Positions 42,739-51,910 of a stretch of DNA of 64,000 nucleotides are shown piece after piece. This stretch comes from Planomonospora sp. ID82291. Its GTDB lineage: Bacteria > Actinomycetota > Actinomycetes > Streptosporangiales > Streptosporangiaceae. The position numbers were made by a program, and so were the translations under genes. Where the stretch lies: assembly GCF_015711645.1 (NCBI RefSeq), contig NZ_JABTEX010000002.1, forward strand, positions 1,674,001-1,738,000. The letters run 5' to 3'. How positions within the stretch are numbered: position 1 is the first letter of the stretch; each line of letters begins with the position of its first letter. Below the pieces are notes generated by a model that was given only the letters and a program-made list of their open reading frames with translations, did no database searches and had not been told where the DNA came from.

Positions 42739-45700
42739 ATGACCGCAGTGATCAATGACATTTACGATGTATTCGTAGTTCATGCCCGAAATGATTTGGA
42801 ATGGGCTAAACGGCTGCAGGCGCGGCTGGAGACGGACGGATTCCGGGCGGCACTGGAGGATTACCTGCCCGGCGACATCATGGTGCACAGGATCGAGGAG
42901 CTGATCCGCGCCTCCAAGCACTGCCTCTTCGTCCACAGCCGCGCGATCGAGAACGACCCGGCGAGCGCCGACAAGTACGCGGCGCTGCTCACCCGGCGCC
43001 GGTTCGTCCCGGTCCTGCTCGACGACGTCGAGCTGGGCCCCTTCGCGGCGTCGCGGCACCCGCTGGACTTCCGGGGCGAGGACCAGGACACGCCGTACGG
43101 CGAGCTGCTCCGCCTCCTGAACGGGGGCGGCCCCGGCGCCGAACCGCTCGCCCCCTACCGGACGCACCGGCTCGAAGGCCCCCGGGAGGCGCTGCTCCGC
43201 ATCGGCAGGGACGCCGTCGTCTTCGAACCGGACGGCCCGTCCCGGCGGCCGGGACCGCACGGCGGGGGCACCGATGCCGGGACGCGCCACCGGCCGCACC
43301 CGATCACCCCCACGCTGGAGGAGCGGCTCTGGCGGCTCGACCGCGCCCGGGAACGGCGCGGGGGGACGCTCACCAAGGACGGCGCCGCGACCGGGCGGCG
43401 GGGCGCGGCGCTGGAGGCCCGGCTCCATGACGTCGGGACGGCTCTGGGGGAGATCTTCCTCGACGGCGCCGCCGGGCAGGCGCTGACCCGGGCGCTGGCG
43501 GAGGCCGAGGCGGAGAACCGCACGCTCCGCCTCGGCCTCCAGGTGGACGACGACCTCGCCGGGCTGCCGTGGGAGACGCTGGTCCCGCCCGGGCGGGAGC
43601 CGCTGGCGCTCCACCCGCACGTGGAGCTGTTCCGGCACCTCCCGGCGTCAGGACGGCCGACCGCGATGGACATCCGCGCCCCGCTGCGGATCCTGGCCGT
43701 GGTCGCGGCGCCCGGAGCCCCGCCCGGCGCGGAGACGGCGCAGGCGAGCCCGCTGCTCGACCTGGAGGCGGAGCTGCGGGTCATCCTCGACTCGGTGGAG
43801 GAGGCCCGGCGGCACGCGGCGGCCCACGTGCGGATCCTCAACGAGGGCACGCTCCAGGCGGTCGAGGACGCCCTGAAGCAGGAGCGCTTCCACGTCCTGC
43901 ACATCTCCTGCCACGCCGGGCCGGACGCGCTCCTGCTGGAGGACGAGCGGGGCGGGCCCGACCGGGTGACGGCCGCCCGGCTGGCCGCGGCGATCCCCCG
44001 GGACCGCGGTGTGCCGCTGGTCGTGCTCTCCGGCTGCTCCACCGCCCTGGACGGGCCGGACGCGGAGGGCGGGGCCCGCGCCGGGCTGGCACGGGGGCTC
44101 TCCGCGGCCGGGGTCCCGGCGGTGCTGGCGATGACCGCGCCGGTCACCGACCGGTACGCGACCCTGCTCAGCGGCGCCCTCTACCGGGAGCTGGCCGTAC
44201 GGTCCCGGCCCGAGGCGCCGACCGCGCTCGCGGAGGCCCGCCGGAAGGTGGAGGAGCGGCGCCGCCGGGCGGACGGCCGGGAGGCGGAGCTGGTGGAGTG
44301 GGCCACCCCGGCGCTCTTCCTGCGCGGGCCGTCGATCCCGCTCTACGACGTCACCGCCGGAGTGGACCCGCACGTCAGGCCCGCGAAGGCCGCCTCCCTC
44401 GCCCCCGGCGTGGCGGTCAGGGCCGTCGGCGACTTCGTCGGCCGCCGCGCCGAGCTGCGCGTCCTGCGCGCCGGACTCCGGAAGCGGCCCGGCGTGGTGC
44501 TGCACGGCATCGGCGGGGTCGGCAAGAGCAGCCTGGCCGCCGAGCTGCTCGGCCGCCTCGGCCCCGAAGCCGGTCTCGTGGTCTCGATCGTCGGCCGGAC
44601 CGGCCCCGATCAGATCCTGGCCGCCGTGGCCGACCGGATCCTGGCCGTCACGCTCCGGGCGGGCGCGGAGGCCGATGACCTCCGCCAGGTGGCCTTGGGG
44701 CTGCGGGAGCCGCGATATCCCTGGTCCCTGCGGCTGGAGGCCCTGGCCGGGGTGCTCGCCGACGCGTCCGCGGCCTTGGCCCGGAAACTCGGGCTCTCCC
44801 GGGTGACCTTGTTACTGGACAACTTCGAGGACAACCTCGACCGTGCGGCGGACCTGCCCTTCGTTGACCAGGAGCTGCCGGGCTTCCTCGCCGCCTGGCT
44901 CCGGGCAGGACGGCTCCTCGTCACCAGTCGTCACCCCTTCACCCTGCCCGGCGGCGCGGACGACCTGCTCCACGTCCACCACCTCGGCCCCCTCTCCCTG
45001 GCCGAGGCCCGGAAGCTGATGTGGCGCCTGCCCGGACTGAACGGGCTCCCGGTGGCGGACCGGCAGCGGGCCTGGACGGACGTCGGCGGCCATCCCCGGA
45101 CTCTGGAGTACCTGGACGCGCTGCTCCGCGGCGGCCGGGCCCGCTTCCACGACGTCCGCGACCGCCTGGAGGACCTGCTGGACCGGCGCGGCATCCCCGA
45201 TCCGGAGGCCTGGCTGCGGTCGGCCGGTACGGCGGGCCTGGACGCGGCCCTGGCCGAAGCGGTGACCCTGGCGGTCGACGACACGCTCCTGCTGGAGCTG
45301 CTCGGCCTGCTGGACGACTCCGCCCGGCAGGTGCTGGTCGGGGCGTCGGTGTACCGGGTCCCGGTGGACCGGACCGGCCTCGTCTGGCAGTCCGGCACCC
45401 CGCTCCCGCCGGACCCGCGGCAGGGGGAGCGGGTGGCCCGGCTGACCGCGCTGGTGGAGCGGGCCGACCGGGCCGACCTCGCCGCGGAGCCGGAGGGCGG
45501 GGGACCGCGGCCGGAGGGCGGAGGCCTGCGGCCGGAGGAGTGGCTGCGGATGCTCGCAGACGTGCTGGCTCTGGCGGCTCCGCCGGTGGCCGACCCCCCG
45601 GAGCTGGACGGCGCGATCGACGCGTTGACCCGGCTGGGACTGCTGGCCCCCGGCCGGGACGGGGAGGGGGACCGGGTGTTCTCGGTGCACCGGTGGACGG

Positions 45701-46863
45701 CCGTGGCGCTGGCCCGCCCGCAGATCACCGCCCCGGACCGGCTCGCCGCCGCGCACGCCGCCGCGGCGCGCTGGTGGCTCCGGCCGCGCACCAGGCCGCG
45801 AAGCCCGCAGCAGGAGGTGGCGGAGCTGATCGAGGCGCGCTTCCACTACCAGGCCGCCGGCGACCTGGAGCAGGCGCTGGGGGCGACGGACCGGGTGTGC
45901 CGGCTGCTGCACACCCGGGGGGCGTGGGGCTGGGAGGAGCAGCTGCACCGGGAGGCGCTGGAGTGGACGGCGGTCGGCGGCCCGGACCGGGCCGCGGTCC
46001 TCCAGCGGATCGGCACCGTCGCCCACAAGCGCGGGGAGTACGACCGGGCGCGGGAGTACTACCGGCGGGCGCTGGAGACGTACCGGGAACTGGACGACCG
46101 CTCCGGAACGGCCGGCGTCTACCAGCAGTTCGGCGCCCTCGCCCAGGACCGGGAGGAGTACGCCGAGGCGCTGCGGTGGTTCATGGAGTCCCGGGCGCTG
46201 CACGAAGAGTGCGGCGATCTGGCCGGGGTGGCCCAGGTCAGCCACAACATCGGCGTCATCGCCTACCGGCAGGGGGACTACGACGAGGCTCTGCGCTGGT
46301 GCGAGAGGGCGCTGGACCTCAAGAAGGAGATCGGCGACCGTCCGGGCACGGCCACCGGCTACGTGCAGCTCGGCGGCATCGCCCACGAGCAGGGCAGGGA
46401 CGACGACGCCCGGCGGTGGTACGAGCGGGCGCTGGGGATTCTGGAGGATCTCGGCGACCGCTCCGTCACGGCCAAGGTCCGCCACAATCTCGGCGTCATC
46501 GCGCACCGGCGGGGCGAGCACGACGAGGCTCTGCGGTGGTATCGGGAATCGCTGCGCACCAACGAGGAGATCGGCGACCGGGCCGGCGAGGCGGAGGACT
46601 GCCGCGGCATCAGCGTGCTGTTCAGCGAGGCCGGCAGGGTGGCCGACGCCGTCCCCTACAGCGTCCGGAGCCTGCTCCTCTACGGCGGGCTCCGGTCTCC
46701 CGAGGCCGGGGCGAGCCTGCGCTGGCTCGGCGCGCAGAGGGCCTTCCTGGGCGCGGAGGGGTTCCGCGAGGTCCTGGCCGGATGCGTCGGCGCCGAGATC
46801 CTCCAGCAGATCATCGAGGCCCTCGACGGCGAGCCGGGGGAGCCGGCGTACGGGGATCGGTGA
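42739..46863 (+). CDS. TIR-CHAT-NB-ARC-TPR STAND protein, predicted defence/cell-death sensor
   Basis: 1374 residues from the ATG at 42739 (GGGAGG site). Domains in order are as follows. TIR, about 8-130 (YDVFVVHARNDLEWAKRLQA), in which the catalytic-glutamate position reads Lys79 (ADKYAALL). CHAT caspase-like protease, about 315-545, with predicted His392 (HISCHAG) and Cys433 (VLSGCSTAL). NB-ARC ATPase starting FVGRRAELRVL, Walker A GIGGVGKSS with Lys596, Walker B LLLDNFEDN near 693. Winged-helix region, then at least five TPRs, about 1090-1290 (GEYDRAREYYRRALETYREL repeated). Such STAND proteins oligomerise on sensing a trigger through the TPRs and activate their N-terminal effector. Having both TIR and CHAT in one chain is unusual. 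Confidence 0.9.
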   Translation: MTAVINDIYDVFVVHARNDLEWAKRLQARLETDGFRAALEDYLPGDIMVHRIEELIRASKHCLFVHSRAIENDPASADKYAALLTRRRFVPVLLDDVELGPFAASRHPLDFRGEDQDTPYGELLRLLNGGGPGAEPLAPYRTHRLEGPREALLRIGRDAVVFEPDGPSRRPGPHGGGTDAGTRHRPHPITPTLEERLWRLDRARERRGGTLTKDGAATGRRGAALEARLHDVGTALGEIFLDGAAGQALTRALAEAEAENRTLRLGLQVDDDLAGLPWETLVPPGREPLALHPHVELFRHLPASGRPTAMDIRAPLRILAVVAAPGAPPGAETAQASPLLDLEAELRVILDSVEEARRHAAAHVRILNEGTLQAVEDALKQERFHVLHISCHAGPDALLLEDERGGPDRVTAARLAAAIPRDRGVPLVVLSGCSTALDGPDAEGGARAGLARGLSAAGVPAVLAMTAPVTDRYATLLSGALYRELAVRSRPEAPTALAEARRKVEERRRRADGREAELVEWATPALFLRGPSIPLYDVTAGVDPHVRPAKAASLAPGVAVRAVGDFVGRRAELRVLRAGLRKRPGVVLHGIGGVGKSSLAAELLGRLGPEAGLVVSIVGRTGPDQILAAVADRILAVTLRAGAEADDLRQVALGLREPRYPWSLRLEALAGVLADASAALARKLGLSRVTLLLDNFEDNLDRAADLPFVDQELPGFLAAWLRAGRLLVTSRHPFTLPGGADDLLHVHHLGPLSLAEARKLMWRLPGLNGLPVADRQRAWTDVGGHPRTLEYLDALLRGGRARFHDVRDRLEDLLDRRGIPDPEAWLRSAGTAGLDAALAEAVTLAVDDTLLLELLGLLDDSARQVLVGASVYRVPVDRTGLVWQSGTPLPPDPRQGERVARLTALVERADRADLAAEPEGGGPRPEGGGLRPEEWLRMLADVLALAAPPVADPPELDGAIDALTRLGLLAPGRDGEGDRVFSVHRWTAVALARPQITAPDRLAAAHAAAARWWLRPRTRPRSPQQEVAELIEARFHYQAAGDLEQALGATDRVCRLLHTRGAWGWEEQLHREALEWTAVGGPDRAAVLQRIGTVAHKRGEYDRAREYYRRALETYRELDDRSGTAGVYQQFGALAQDREEYAEALRWFMESRALHEECGDLAGVAQVSHNIGVIAYRQGDYDEALRWCERALDLKKEIGDRPGTATGYVQLGGIAHEQGRDDDARRWYERALGILEDLGDRSVTAKVRHNLGVIAHRRGEHDEALRWYRESLRTNEEIGDRAGEAEDCRGISVLFSEAGRVADAVPYSVRSLLLYGGLRSPEAGASLRWLGAQRAFLGAEGFREVLAGCVGAEILQQIIEALDGEPGEPAYGDR

Positions 46864-46959
46864 GCCGGTGCCGGCGTCCGGCAGGCTCCGCCCGGGGGGC
46901 CGCCGAGTCCGGGGGCCGGGGTCCGCAGGCCGGGGATCCGCGGACGCCGGCCCGCGCCG

Positions 46960-47325
46960 TCAGAGCACCTCCGCGAACTCCCTCGGCAGTCCGGAGAGCA
47001 CGTCGTCGAGCTCGCCGGGCGCGGTGGCCAGGCGCAGCGCGGAGAAGACCGCGTGCACGTCCTCCCTGACCTCGGAGACGTCCGCGCCCGAGCGGTCGCT
47101 GACCCGCCGGACGAATTCGTCGAGCCCGAAGTCGTCGGGGGTCTCGCGGTCCGAGAGCAGCAGATCCTGCATCGGTTCGGGAAGCTGGGACGCCAGGTCG
47201 TCGGCCTCCTCGGGGGTCAGGCGCTCGGCCAGCGTCTCCAGCGTGGCCTGGGTCAGGATCTCCGCCTGGTCCTGGGTCAGCCCCGACTCGTTGCAGACCA
47301 CCCTGATGAATTCGCCCTCGTTCAT
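46960..47325 (-). CDS. DUF2267 protein
   Basis: 121 residues from an ATG at 47325. All-helical DUF2267 pattern: MNEGEFIRVVCNESGLTQDQ, ATLETLAERLTPEEADDLAS, QLPEPMQDLLL, then a second half LDEFVRRVSDRSG. A small cytosolic family, common in actinobacteria and often near stress genes. Function unknown. It lies downstream of the defence-type locus but on the other strand. Confidence 0.85.
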   Translation of the reverse strand: MNEGEFIRVVCNESGLTQDQAEILTQATLETLAERLTPEEADDLASQLPEPMQDLLLSDRETPDDFGLDEFVRRVSDRSGADVSEVREDVHAVFSALRLATAPGELDDVLSGLPREFAEVL

Positions 47326-47424
47326 GGTGTTTTCTCCCCTCCTGTTCGGTTCGGAGGCGTGCCCGGTCCCCGCGGGGCCAAACGATCCTTGACCAAGCCC
47401 TGAACCGGTCCCGCGATCCGGACC

Positions 47425-48891
47425 TCAGGGGGCGGCGGGCAGGAAGGGGCTCGGCTCGCCGGTGCAGGAGACGTACAGGCGGTCGCGGGCCCGGGTGCAG
47501 GCGACGAAGAGCAGGCTGCGCTCGCGCTGCAGGTCCAGCGCGCGGGTGAGCGGGTCCTCGTCCTCGGCGGTCAGCACGGACGGGTGCGGGAGCAGCCCGG
47601 CCGAGGCGCCGATGACCGCGACGCAGCGGAACTCCAGGCCCTTGGCCTTGTGCATCAGGCCGACCTGCACGATGTCGCGCTCGTCGCCGCCGCCCAGGAA
47701 CGCCGTGGGCACGCCCGCGGCGGTCAGCGTCTCGCGCGCCGCCCGGGCCATGCCGAAGAACCGGGTGATCACCGCGATCGCGGAGGGCTCCACGCCGGCG
47801 TCCAGCCAGGCGCGGACCTGACCGGTGAGCGCGGCGAGTTCGGCGGCGGCGTCGGCGGCCCGCAGCACCGTCGGCCGTTCCCCCCGGACGGGGGAGCGGT
47901 AGCCGTCCAGGTCGTCGTCGATCCCGTCGAGGCCCGCCGCGGGCGCGCCGCCCAGGATCGGCACGGCCCAGTCGAGGATCTCCTGCGTGGTCCGGTAGCC
48001 GATCCGCACCCGGTGGCTGCGCCCCCGCACCTCGACGCCCAGCGACGACAGCGAGACCCGGTGGTCGTGGATCCGCTGGTGCGGGTCGCCGGTCAGGAAC
48101 AGGTCGTCGGGACCGGGCGCCACCGCCGCGCGCAGCAGCCGCCACTGCGCCGGGTGCAGGTCCTGCGCCTCGTCGACCACCACGTGCCGGTACGGCGCCG
48201 CCGCCTGCTCCCGCAGCAGCCGGGCCGCCTCGCCGGCCAGCTGCAGATAGGTCCAGCGACCCGCCGCCCGCAGCCGGCCGGCCTCCTCGGCGATCGCCCG
48301 CCAGACGGCCGCCCGCCGCCCGCGGGGCAGCCGGGTCCCCCGGCCGGGGCGCGCGCAGGCGAGGTAGCCCTCCTCGTCGCGGATGTCCTGCGCCAGGACG
48401 ACCTGCTCCCACTCGCGCAGCAGGAAGCCGCCGCCGTACGGGAGGTCCGAGCGCCGCGCCGCCGCGTCCCAGGCCCGTTCGAGGTCGTGCCGGGCGACCG
48501 TCTGGGGGTAGAGGCCGAGCGCGCCGCGGACGGTCCGGATGGCCAGCCGGTCGATCCCGGAGACCTCGACGCGCCGGTAGGCCCGCTCGTCGCCGATGAG
48601 CACGGCGAGCTGGCGGTCGAGCGCCTCGGCGAGGTTGCGGGCGTAGGTGGTCAGCAGCACCGTCCCGCCGGTCTCGCCGGCGGCGAGGCGGTGCGCGAGG
48701 TGGGCGGCCCGGTGCAGGGCGATGGTCGTCTTGCCGGTTCCGGGACCGCCCGAGACCTGGGCCGGTCCCGAGTAGGACGGGCGGTAGGCGATCCGGTGCT
48801 GGTCGGGGTGGAGGAAGGTGCGCCAGACCACGAACGGGTGGGAGCGTGCGCCGCGCAGGTCGTCCGGCCCGGCCGTCGTGGAGGTGCTCAC
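47425..48891 (-). CDS. UvrD/Rep-type superfamily 1 helicase, short N-terminus
   Basis: 488 residues from a GTG at 48891; the frame is open further upstream but without homologous-looking sequence. Superfamily 1 motifs are complete: Walker A QVSGGPGTGKTTIALHR (starting near residue 30), Walker B HVVVDEAQDLHP, III DLFLTGDPHQRI, IV VRIGYRTTQEIL, V GLMHKAKGLEF and VI SLLFVACTRARDRLYVS. Many actinomycete homologues carry an extra N-terminal domain of about 150-200 residues that is missing here, so the gene may be truncated at its 5' end. The motor itself looks intact; a DNA repair or defence helicase. Confidence 0.82.
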   Translation of the reverse strand: MSTSTTAGPDDLRGARSHPFVVWRTFLHPDQHRIAYRPSYSGPAQVSGGPGTGKTTIALHRAAHLAHRLAAGETGGTVLLTTYARNLAEALDRQLAVLIGDERAYRRVEVSGIDRLAIRTVRGALGLYPQTVARHDLERAWDAAARRSDLPYGGGFLLREWEQVVLAQDIRDEEGYLACARPGRGTRLPRGRRAAVWRAIAEEAGRLRAAGRWTYLQLAGEAARLLREQAAAPYRHVVVDEAQDLHPAQWRLLRAAVAPGPDDLFLTGDPHQRIHDHRVSLSSLGVEVRGRSHRVRIGYRTTQEILDWAVPILGGAPAAGLDGIDDDLDGYRSPVRGERPTVLRAADAAAELAALTGQVRAWLDAGVEPSAIAVITRFFGMARAARETLTAAGVPTAFLGGGDERDIVQVGLMHKAKGLEFRCVAVIGASAGLLPHPSVLTAEDEDPLTRALDLQRERSLLFVACTRARDRLYVSCTGEPSPFLPAAP

Positions 48892-48975
48892 GCGCGGGTG
48901 CACCCCTCCGTGTCGCCGGCCTGTGTCACCGGCCCGTGTCGCCGGGCGGGTCCCACCGGGTCCGCATCCCCGTAG

Positions 48976-48991
48976 ATCCTCTGCAGAGGAT
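48976..48991. promoter_or_regulatory. Perfect 16-bp palindrome, divergent promoter region
   Basis: ATCCTCTGCAGAGGAT lies between the helicase gene and the DUF6421 operon. It is a candidate operator; the regulator is unknown. Confidence 0.55.
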
Positions 48992-49004
48992 AGGGGACAT
49001 GTCG

Positions 49005-49040
49005 ATATTCGGGCAAGATGTGTATATTTTCCTCGAATAT
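49005..49040 (+). promoter_or_regulatory. AT-rich promoter and inverted repeat of the DUF6421 operon
   Basis: Arms atattcg (49005-49011) and cgaatat (49034-49040) flank a -10-like TATATT (49023-49028), unusual AT richness for this genome. A -35-like TGTCGA sits near 49000. Transcription would begin near 49035, ahead of a CAGGAGGA ribosome site. The repeat could be a repressor site across the promoter. Confidence 0.55.
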
Positions 49041-49064
49041 GACCGGGCGACAGGAGGATTTTCC

Positions 49065-51275
49065 GTGAGGGCATTCCCGCGGGTGCTGTTCGACGAGGCA
49101 CACAGCGAGTCGTGGACCATCCGGCGGGAGGTGGCCGAGGCGATGAACCCGGGCCATCCGGACGACAACGGCTACGCCCGCGCCGCCGACCTGCTCCGCC
49201 GCCTGGGCCACACCGTCACCGCGCACACCGGGAGCGCCACCGGGAGCGCGGACGGGGGCGCCGCCGGAAGCGCGGACGGGGGCACGCCCGGGAACCCCGC
49301 GGGGAACACGGGCGGGAACACGGGCGGGGACGCCGGGGCGATCACCCCGGCCGTCCTCGCCGACACCGACGTGCTCGTGATCGCCCACCCCTCGGCCGAC
49401 CGCTGGGAGCGCACCACCGGCCTGGGCAGCCCGGTCTTCCGCGCCGAGGAGATCGACGCGATCGCGACCCACGTCGCCTCGGGCGGCGGCCTCGTCGTGC
49501 TGGCCGAGTGCGAGCAGGACAAGTACGGCAGCAACCTCGCCGACCTCCTCGACGTCTTCGGCGTCCGGGTCGAGCACACCACCGTGCAGGACCCCCGCAA
49601 CGCCCACAACGGCGTGGCCTCCTGGGTGATGGGCGTGCCCGGCGCGACCGGCGGGGAGGACCTGCTGGCCGGGGCCCGCCGCGCCTGCTTCTACCGCGCC
49701 GGCGTGCTGACCCCGAGCCCCGAGCTCGCCCCCGCCGACGTCACCGTGCTCTTCTCGACCTCCCCGACCGCCGACCCCGCCGGCCGCCCGCTCGCGCTGG
49801 CCGTACGGCACGGCAGGGGGCGCGTCGTCGTGGTCGCCGACTCCGACCTGTTCGGTGACGACTCGATCGGCGAGTACGACCACGCCGCGCTCTGGGGCAA
49901 CCTCGTCACCTGGGCCGCCCGCGCCCCCGAGCGCGCCGAGCGGGCCGAGCGCGCCGAGCGGGCCGAGCGGGCCGACGGCGGGGCCCGGACCGCCTTCGCC
50001 GCCCTCAAGGCCGCCGTCGAGCGGCTCCAGCCGCTGCAGGCGAAGGACGGCTCGATCGAGGGGGACCGCGACCTGGCCGTCGCCCTGATCTCCGAGATCG
50101 TCGACCGCGTCGCCGAGCTGGCGCCGCGCTTCCCGCACGACGCGGCCTACCTCGACGCGGTCGTCGCGGACTTCCGCAAATGGGTCGCGCAGGGCCTCGG
50201 CGTCCCCGACTTCCTCGACTCGCTCGACGCCTTCCACCCCGACGCCCAGCGGATCGACGGCCTGGAGCACCTCGTCGTCTTCCCGATGTACACGCAGAAC
50301 GGCAGCGCCCGCCGGCACGTCGAGGCCGTCTGGATCCGCACCGTCTGGCCGGGATGGCTCGCCGAGCTGGAGTCCTCCCGCTACGACAACCCGATGTTCG
50401 TGCCGGTCGCCTTCGAGGACTTCACCTCTGGCTACGACACCGACTCCGCGGTGCTCTTCCCGGAGTCCGTCGCGGTCCGCGCGACCCCGGCCCGCTTCAC
50501 CTGGGGCGCGATCTTCTGCGACCGCGAGGCCGCCCGCTTCCGCCGGGTGGGCCGGGCCGCCGCCGACACGCTCAAGCTGGCCCTGCCGCCGGACGCGGCC
50601 CGGCTGCTGGAGTCGCAGGAACTGGCCCAGGACACCTTCGTGCTCTGGGACCTGATCCACGACCGCACGCACAGCCACGGCGACCTGCCGTTCGACCCGT
50701 TCATGATCAAGCAGCGCATGCCGTACTGGCTCTACTCCCTGGAGGAGCTGCGCTGCGACCTGACCGCGTTCGGCGAGGCGGTGCGGCTGGAGGCCGAGGG
50801 CGTGCCGCACGCCCGCTACGTCCAGTACGCCATCCTGTTCGACCGGCTGTTCCGCTTCCCGATCACCGGTGACCGGGTCCGCAACTACGACGGCCTCGGC
50901 GGTCAGCTGCTCTTCGCCTACCTGCACCGCACCGACGTCGTGCGGTGGACCGACAACCGGCTCAGCGTCGACTGGTCCCGGCTCGCCGGCGGCGTCGCCG
51001 ACCTGCGCGGCGAGGTGGAGAAGCTCTACCGCGACGGCATCGACCGCGCCAAGCTCGCCCACTGGCTGGCCGCGCACGAACTGGTGGCGGCCTACGTCGA
51101 GCCGCACCCGGCCTCGGTCTGGGCCAAGGGCGTCGAAGCGCTGCCCACCGAGGGCTTCCCCAAGGCCGTGGTGGACGCGGTGCTGCCCGACGAGTTCCCG
51201 CTGAGCATGTTCTACGAGGCCCTGCGCCGTAAGCTCGGCGAGGTCGTCGACTCCACGAAGGGGATCCGAGCATGA
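49065..51275 (+). CDS. DUF6421-family protein with N-terminal GATase-like domain
   Basis: 736 residues from the GTG at 49065 (CAGGAGGA site). Residues 1-300 resemble a glutamine-amidotransferase-like/DUF4350 fold (VLFDEAHSESWTIRREVAEA, DVLVIAHPSADRW, VASGGGLVVLAECEQDKYGS, VVVVADSDLFGDD). An acidic/Gly repeat (GSADGGAAGSADGGTPG) is inserted at about residues 60-85 and an (ERA)n run at about 290. The rest (YLDAVVADFRKWVAQGLGVP, FVLWDLIHDRTHSHGDLPFD) matches DUF6421. The HDRTHSHGD stretch could bind metal. It overlaps the SDR gene by four bases. Function unknown; context suggests a small-molecule pathway. Confidence 0.8.
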   Translation: MRAFPRVLFDEAHSESWTIRREVAEAMNPGHPDDNGYARAADLLRRLGHTVTAHTGSATGSADGGAAGSADGGTPGNPAGNTGGNTGGDAGAITPAVLADTDVLVIAHPSADRWERTTGLGSPVFRAEEIDAIATHVASGGGLVVLAECEQDKYGSNLADLLDVFGVRVEHTTVQDPRNAHNGVASWVMGVPGATGGEDLLAGARRACFYRAGVLTPSPELAPADVTVLFSTSPTADPAGRPLALAVRHGRGRVVVVADSDLFGDDSIGEYDHAALWGNLVTWAARAPERAERAERAERAERADGGARTAFAALKAAVERLQPLQAKDGSIEGDRDLAVALISEIVDRVAELAPRFPHDAAYLDAVVADFRKWVAQGLGVPDFLDSLDAFHPDAQRIDGLEHLVVFPMYTQNGSARRHVEAVWIRTVWPGWLAELESSRYDNPMFVPVAFEDFTSGYDTDSAVLFPESVAVRATPARFTWGAIFCDREAARFRRVGRAAADTLKLALPPDAARLLESQELAQDTFVLWDLIHDRTHSHGDLPFDPFMIKQRMPYWLYSLEELRCDLTAFGEAVRLEAEGVPHARYVQYAILFDRLFRFPITGDRVRNYDGLGGQLLFAYLHRTDVVRWTDNRLSVDWSRLAGGVADLRGEVEKLYRDGIDRAKLAHWLAAHELVAAYVEPHPASVWAKGVEALPTEGFPKAVVDAVLPDEFPLSMFYEALRRKLGEVVDSTKGIRA

Positions 51276-51910
51276 TCATCGTCATCGCGGGCGCGGCGGG
51301 CCCCGCGGGCCAGGCCGCCGTCCGCCGCTTCACCGCCCAGGGCCACACCGTCATCGGCGTCGACAAGTCCGGCGCCGACGGCACGCTCCCCGTCGACCTC
51401 CTCGACTTCGACGCGGTCACGAAGCTGGCCGCGGACGTCCGGGCCGAGCACGGCCGCGTCGACGGCCTTCTCCACCTGGTCGGCGGCTGGCGCGGGTCGA
51501 CGACCTTCGCCGAGACGCGGCTGGAGGACTGGGCGCTCCTGCACGACCTGCTGGTGCGCACCCTCCAGCACGTCACCCTGGCCTTCGAGCCGCTGCTCAA
51601 GGAGAGCGGGCGGGGCCGGTTCGCGATCGTCTCCGCCAAGGCCGCCGAGAAGCCCACCCAGGGCAACGCGGCGTACGGCGCCGCCAAGGCCGCCGCCGAG
51701 GCGTGGACGCTCGCCTTCGCCGACGCACTGGAGGGGACCGGCGCGACCGCGAACGTCCTGGTCGTCAAGGCGCTCGTGCACGAGGGCATGCGCGCGGCGA
51801 GCCCGGAGAAGACGTTCCCCGGGTTCACCGACGTCGACGACCTCGCCGCGGCGATCGCGGGTCTGTGGGACACCGAGGCCAACGGCACCCGAATGGACCT
51901 GACGACGTGA
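51272..51910 (+). CDS. Short-chain dehydrogenase/reductase
   Basis: 212 residues from an ATG in an ATGA overlap. SDR Rossmann start [28 protein letters not shown] at the NNAG-like position, Ser in FAIVSAKAA and the active-site NAAYGAAKAA (YxxxK). Short for an SDR but complete. Middle gene of the DUF6421-SDR-aldolase operon; substrate unknown. Confidence 0.88.
   Translation: MIIVIAGAAGPAGQAAVRRFTAQGHTVIGVDKSGADGTLPVDLLDFDAVTKLAADVRAEHGRVDGLLHLVGGWRGSTTFAETRLEDWALLHDLLVRTLQHVTLAFEPLLKESGRGRFAIVSAKAAEKPTQGNAAYGAAKAAAEAWTLAFADALEGTGATANVLVVKALVHEGMRAASPEKTFPGFTDVDDLAAAIAGLWDTEANGTRMDLTT

Noticed and set aside
48892-49101. Upstream extension of the UvrD-like helicase to 49101
   Set aside because: It runs through the divergent promoter palindromes and reads as low-complexity, non-homologous sequence.
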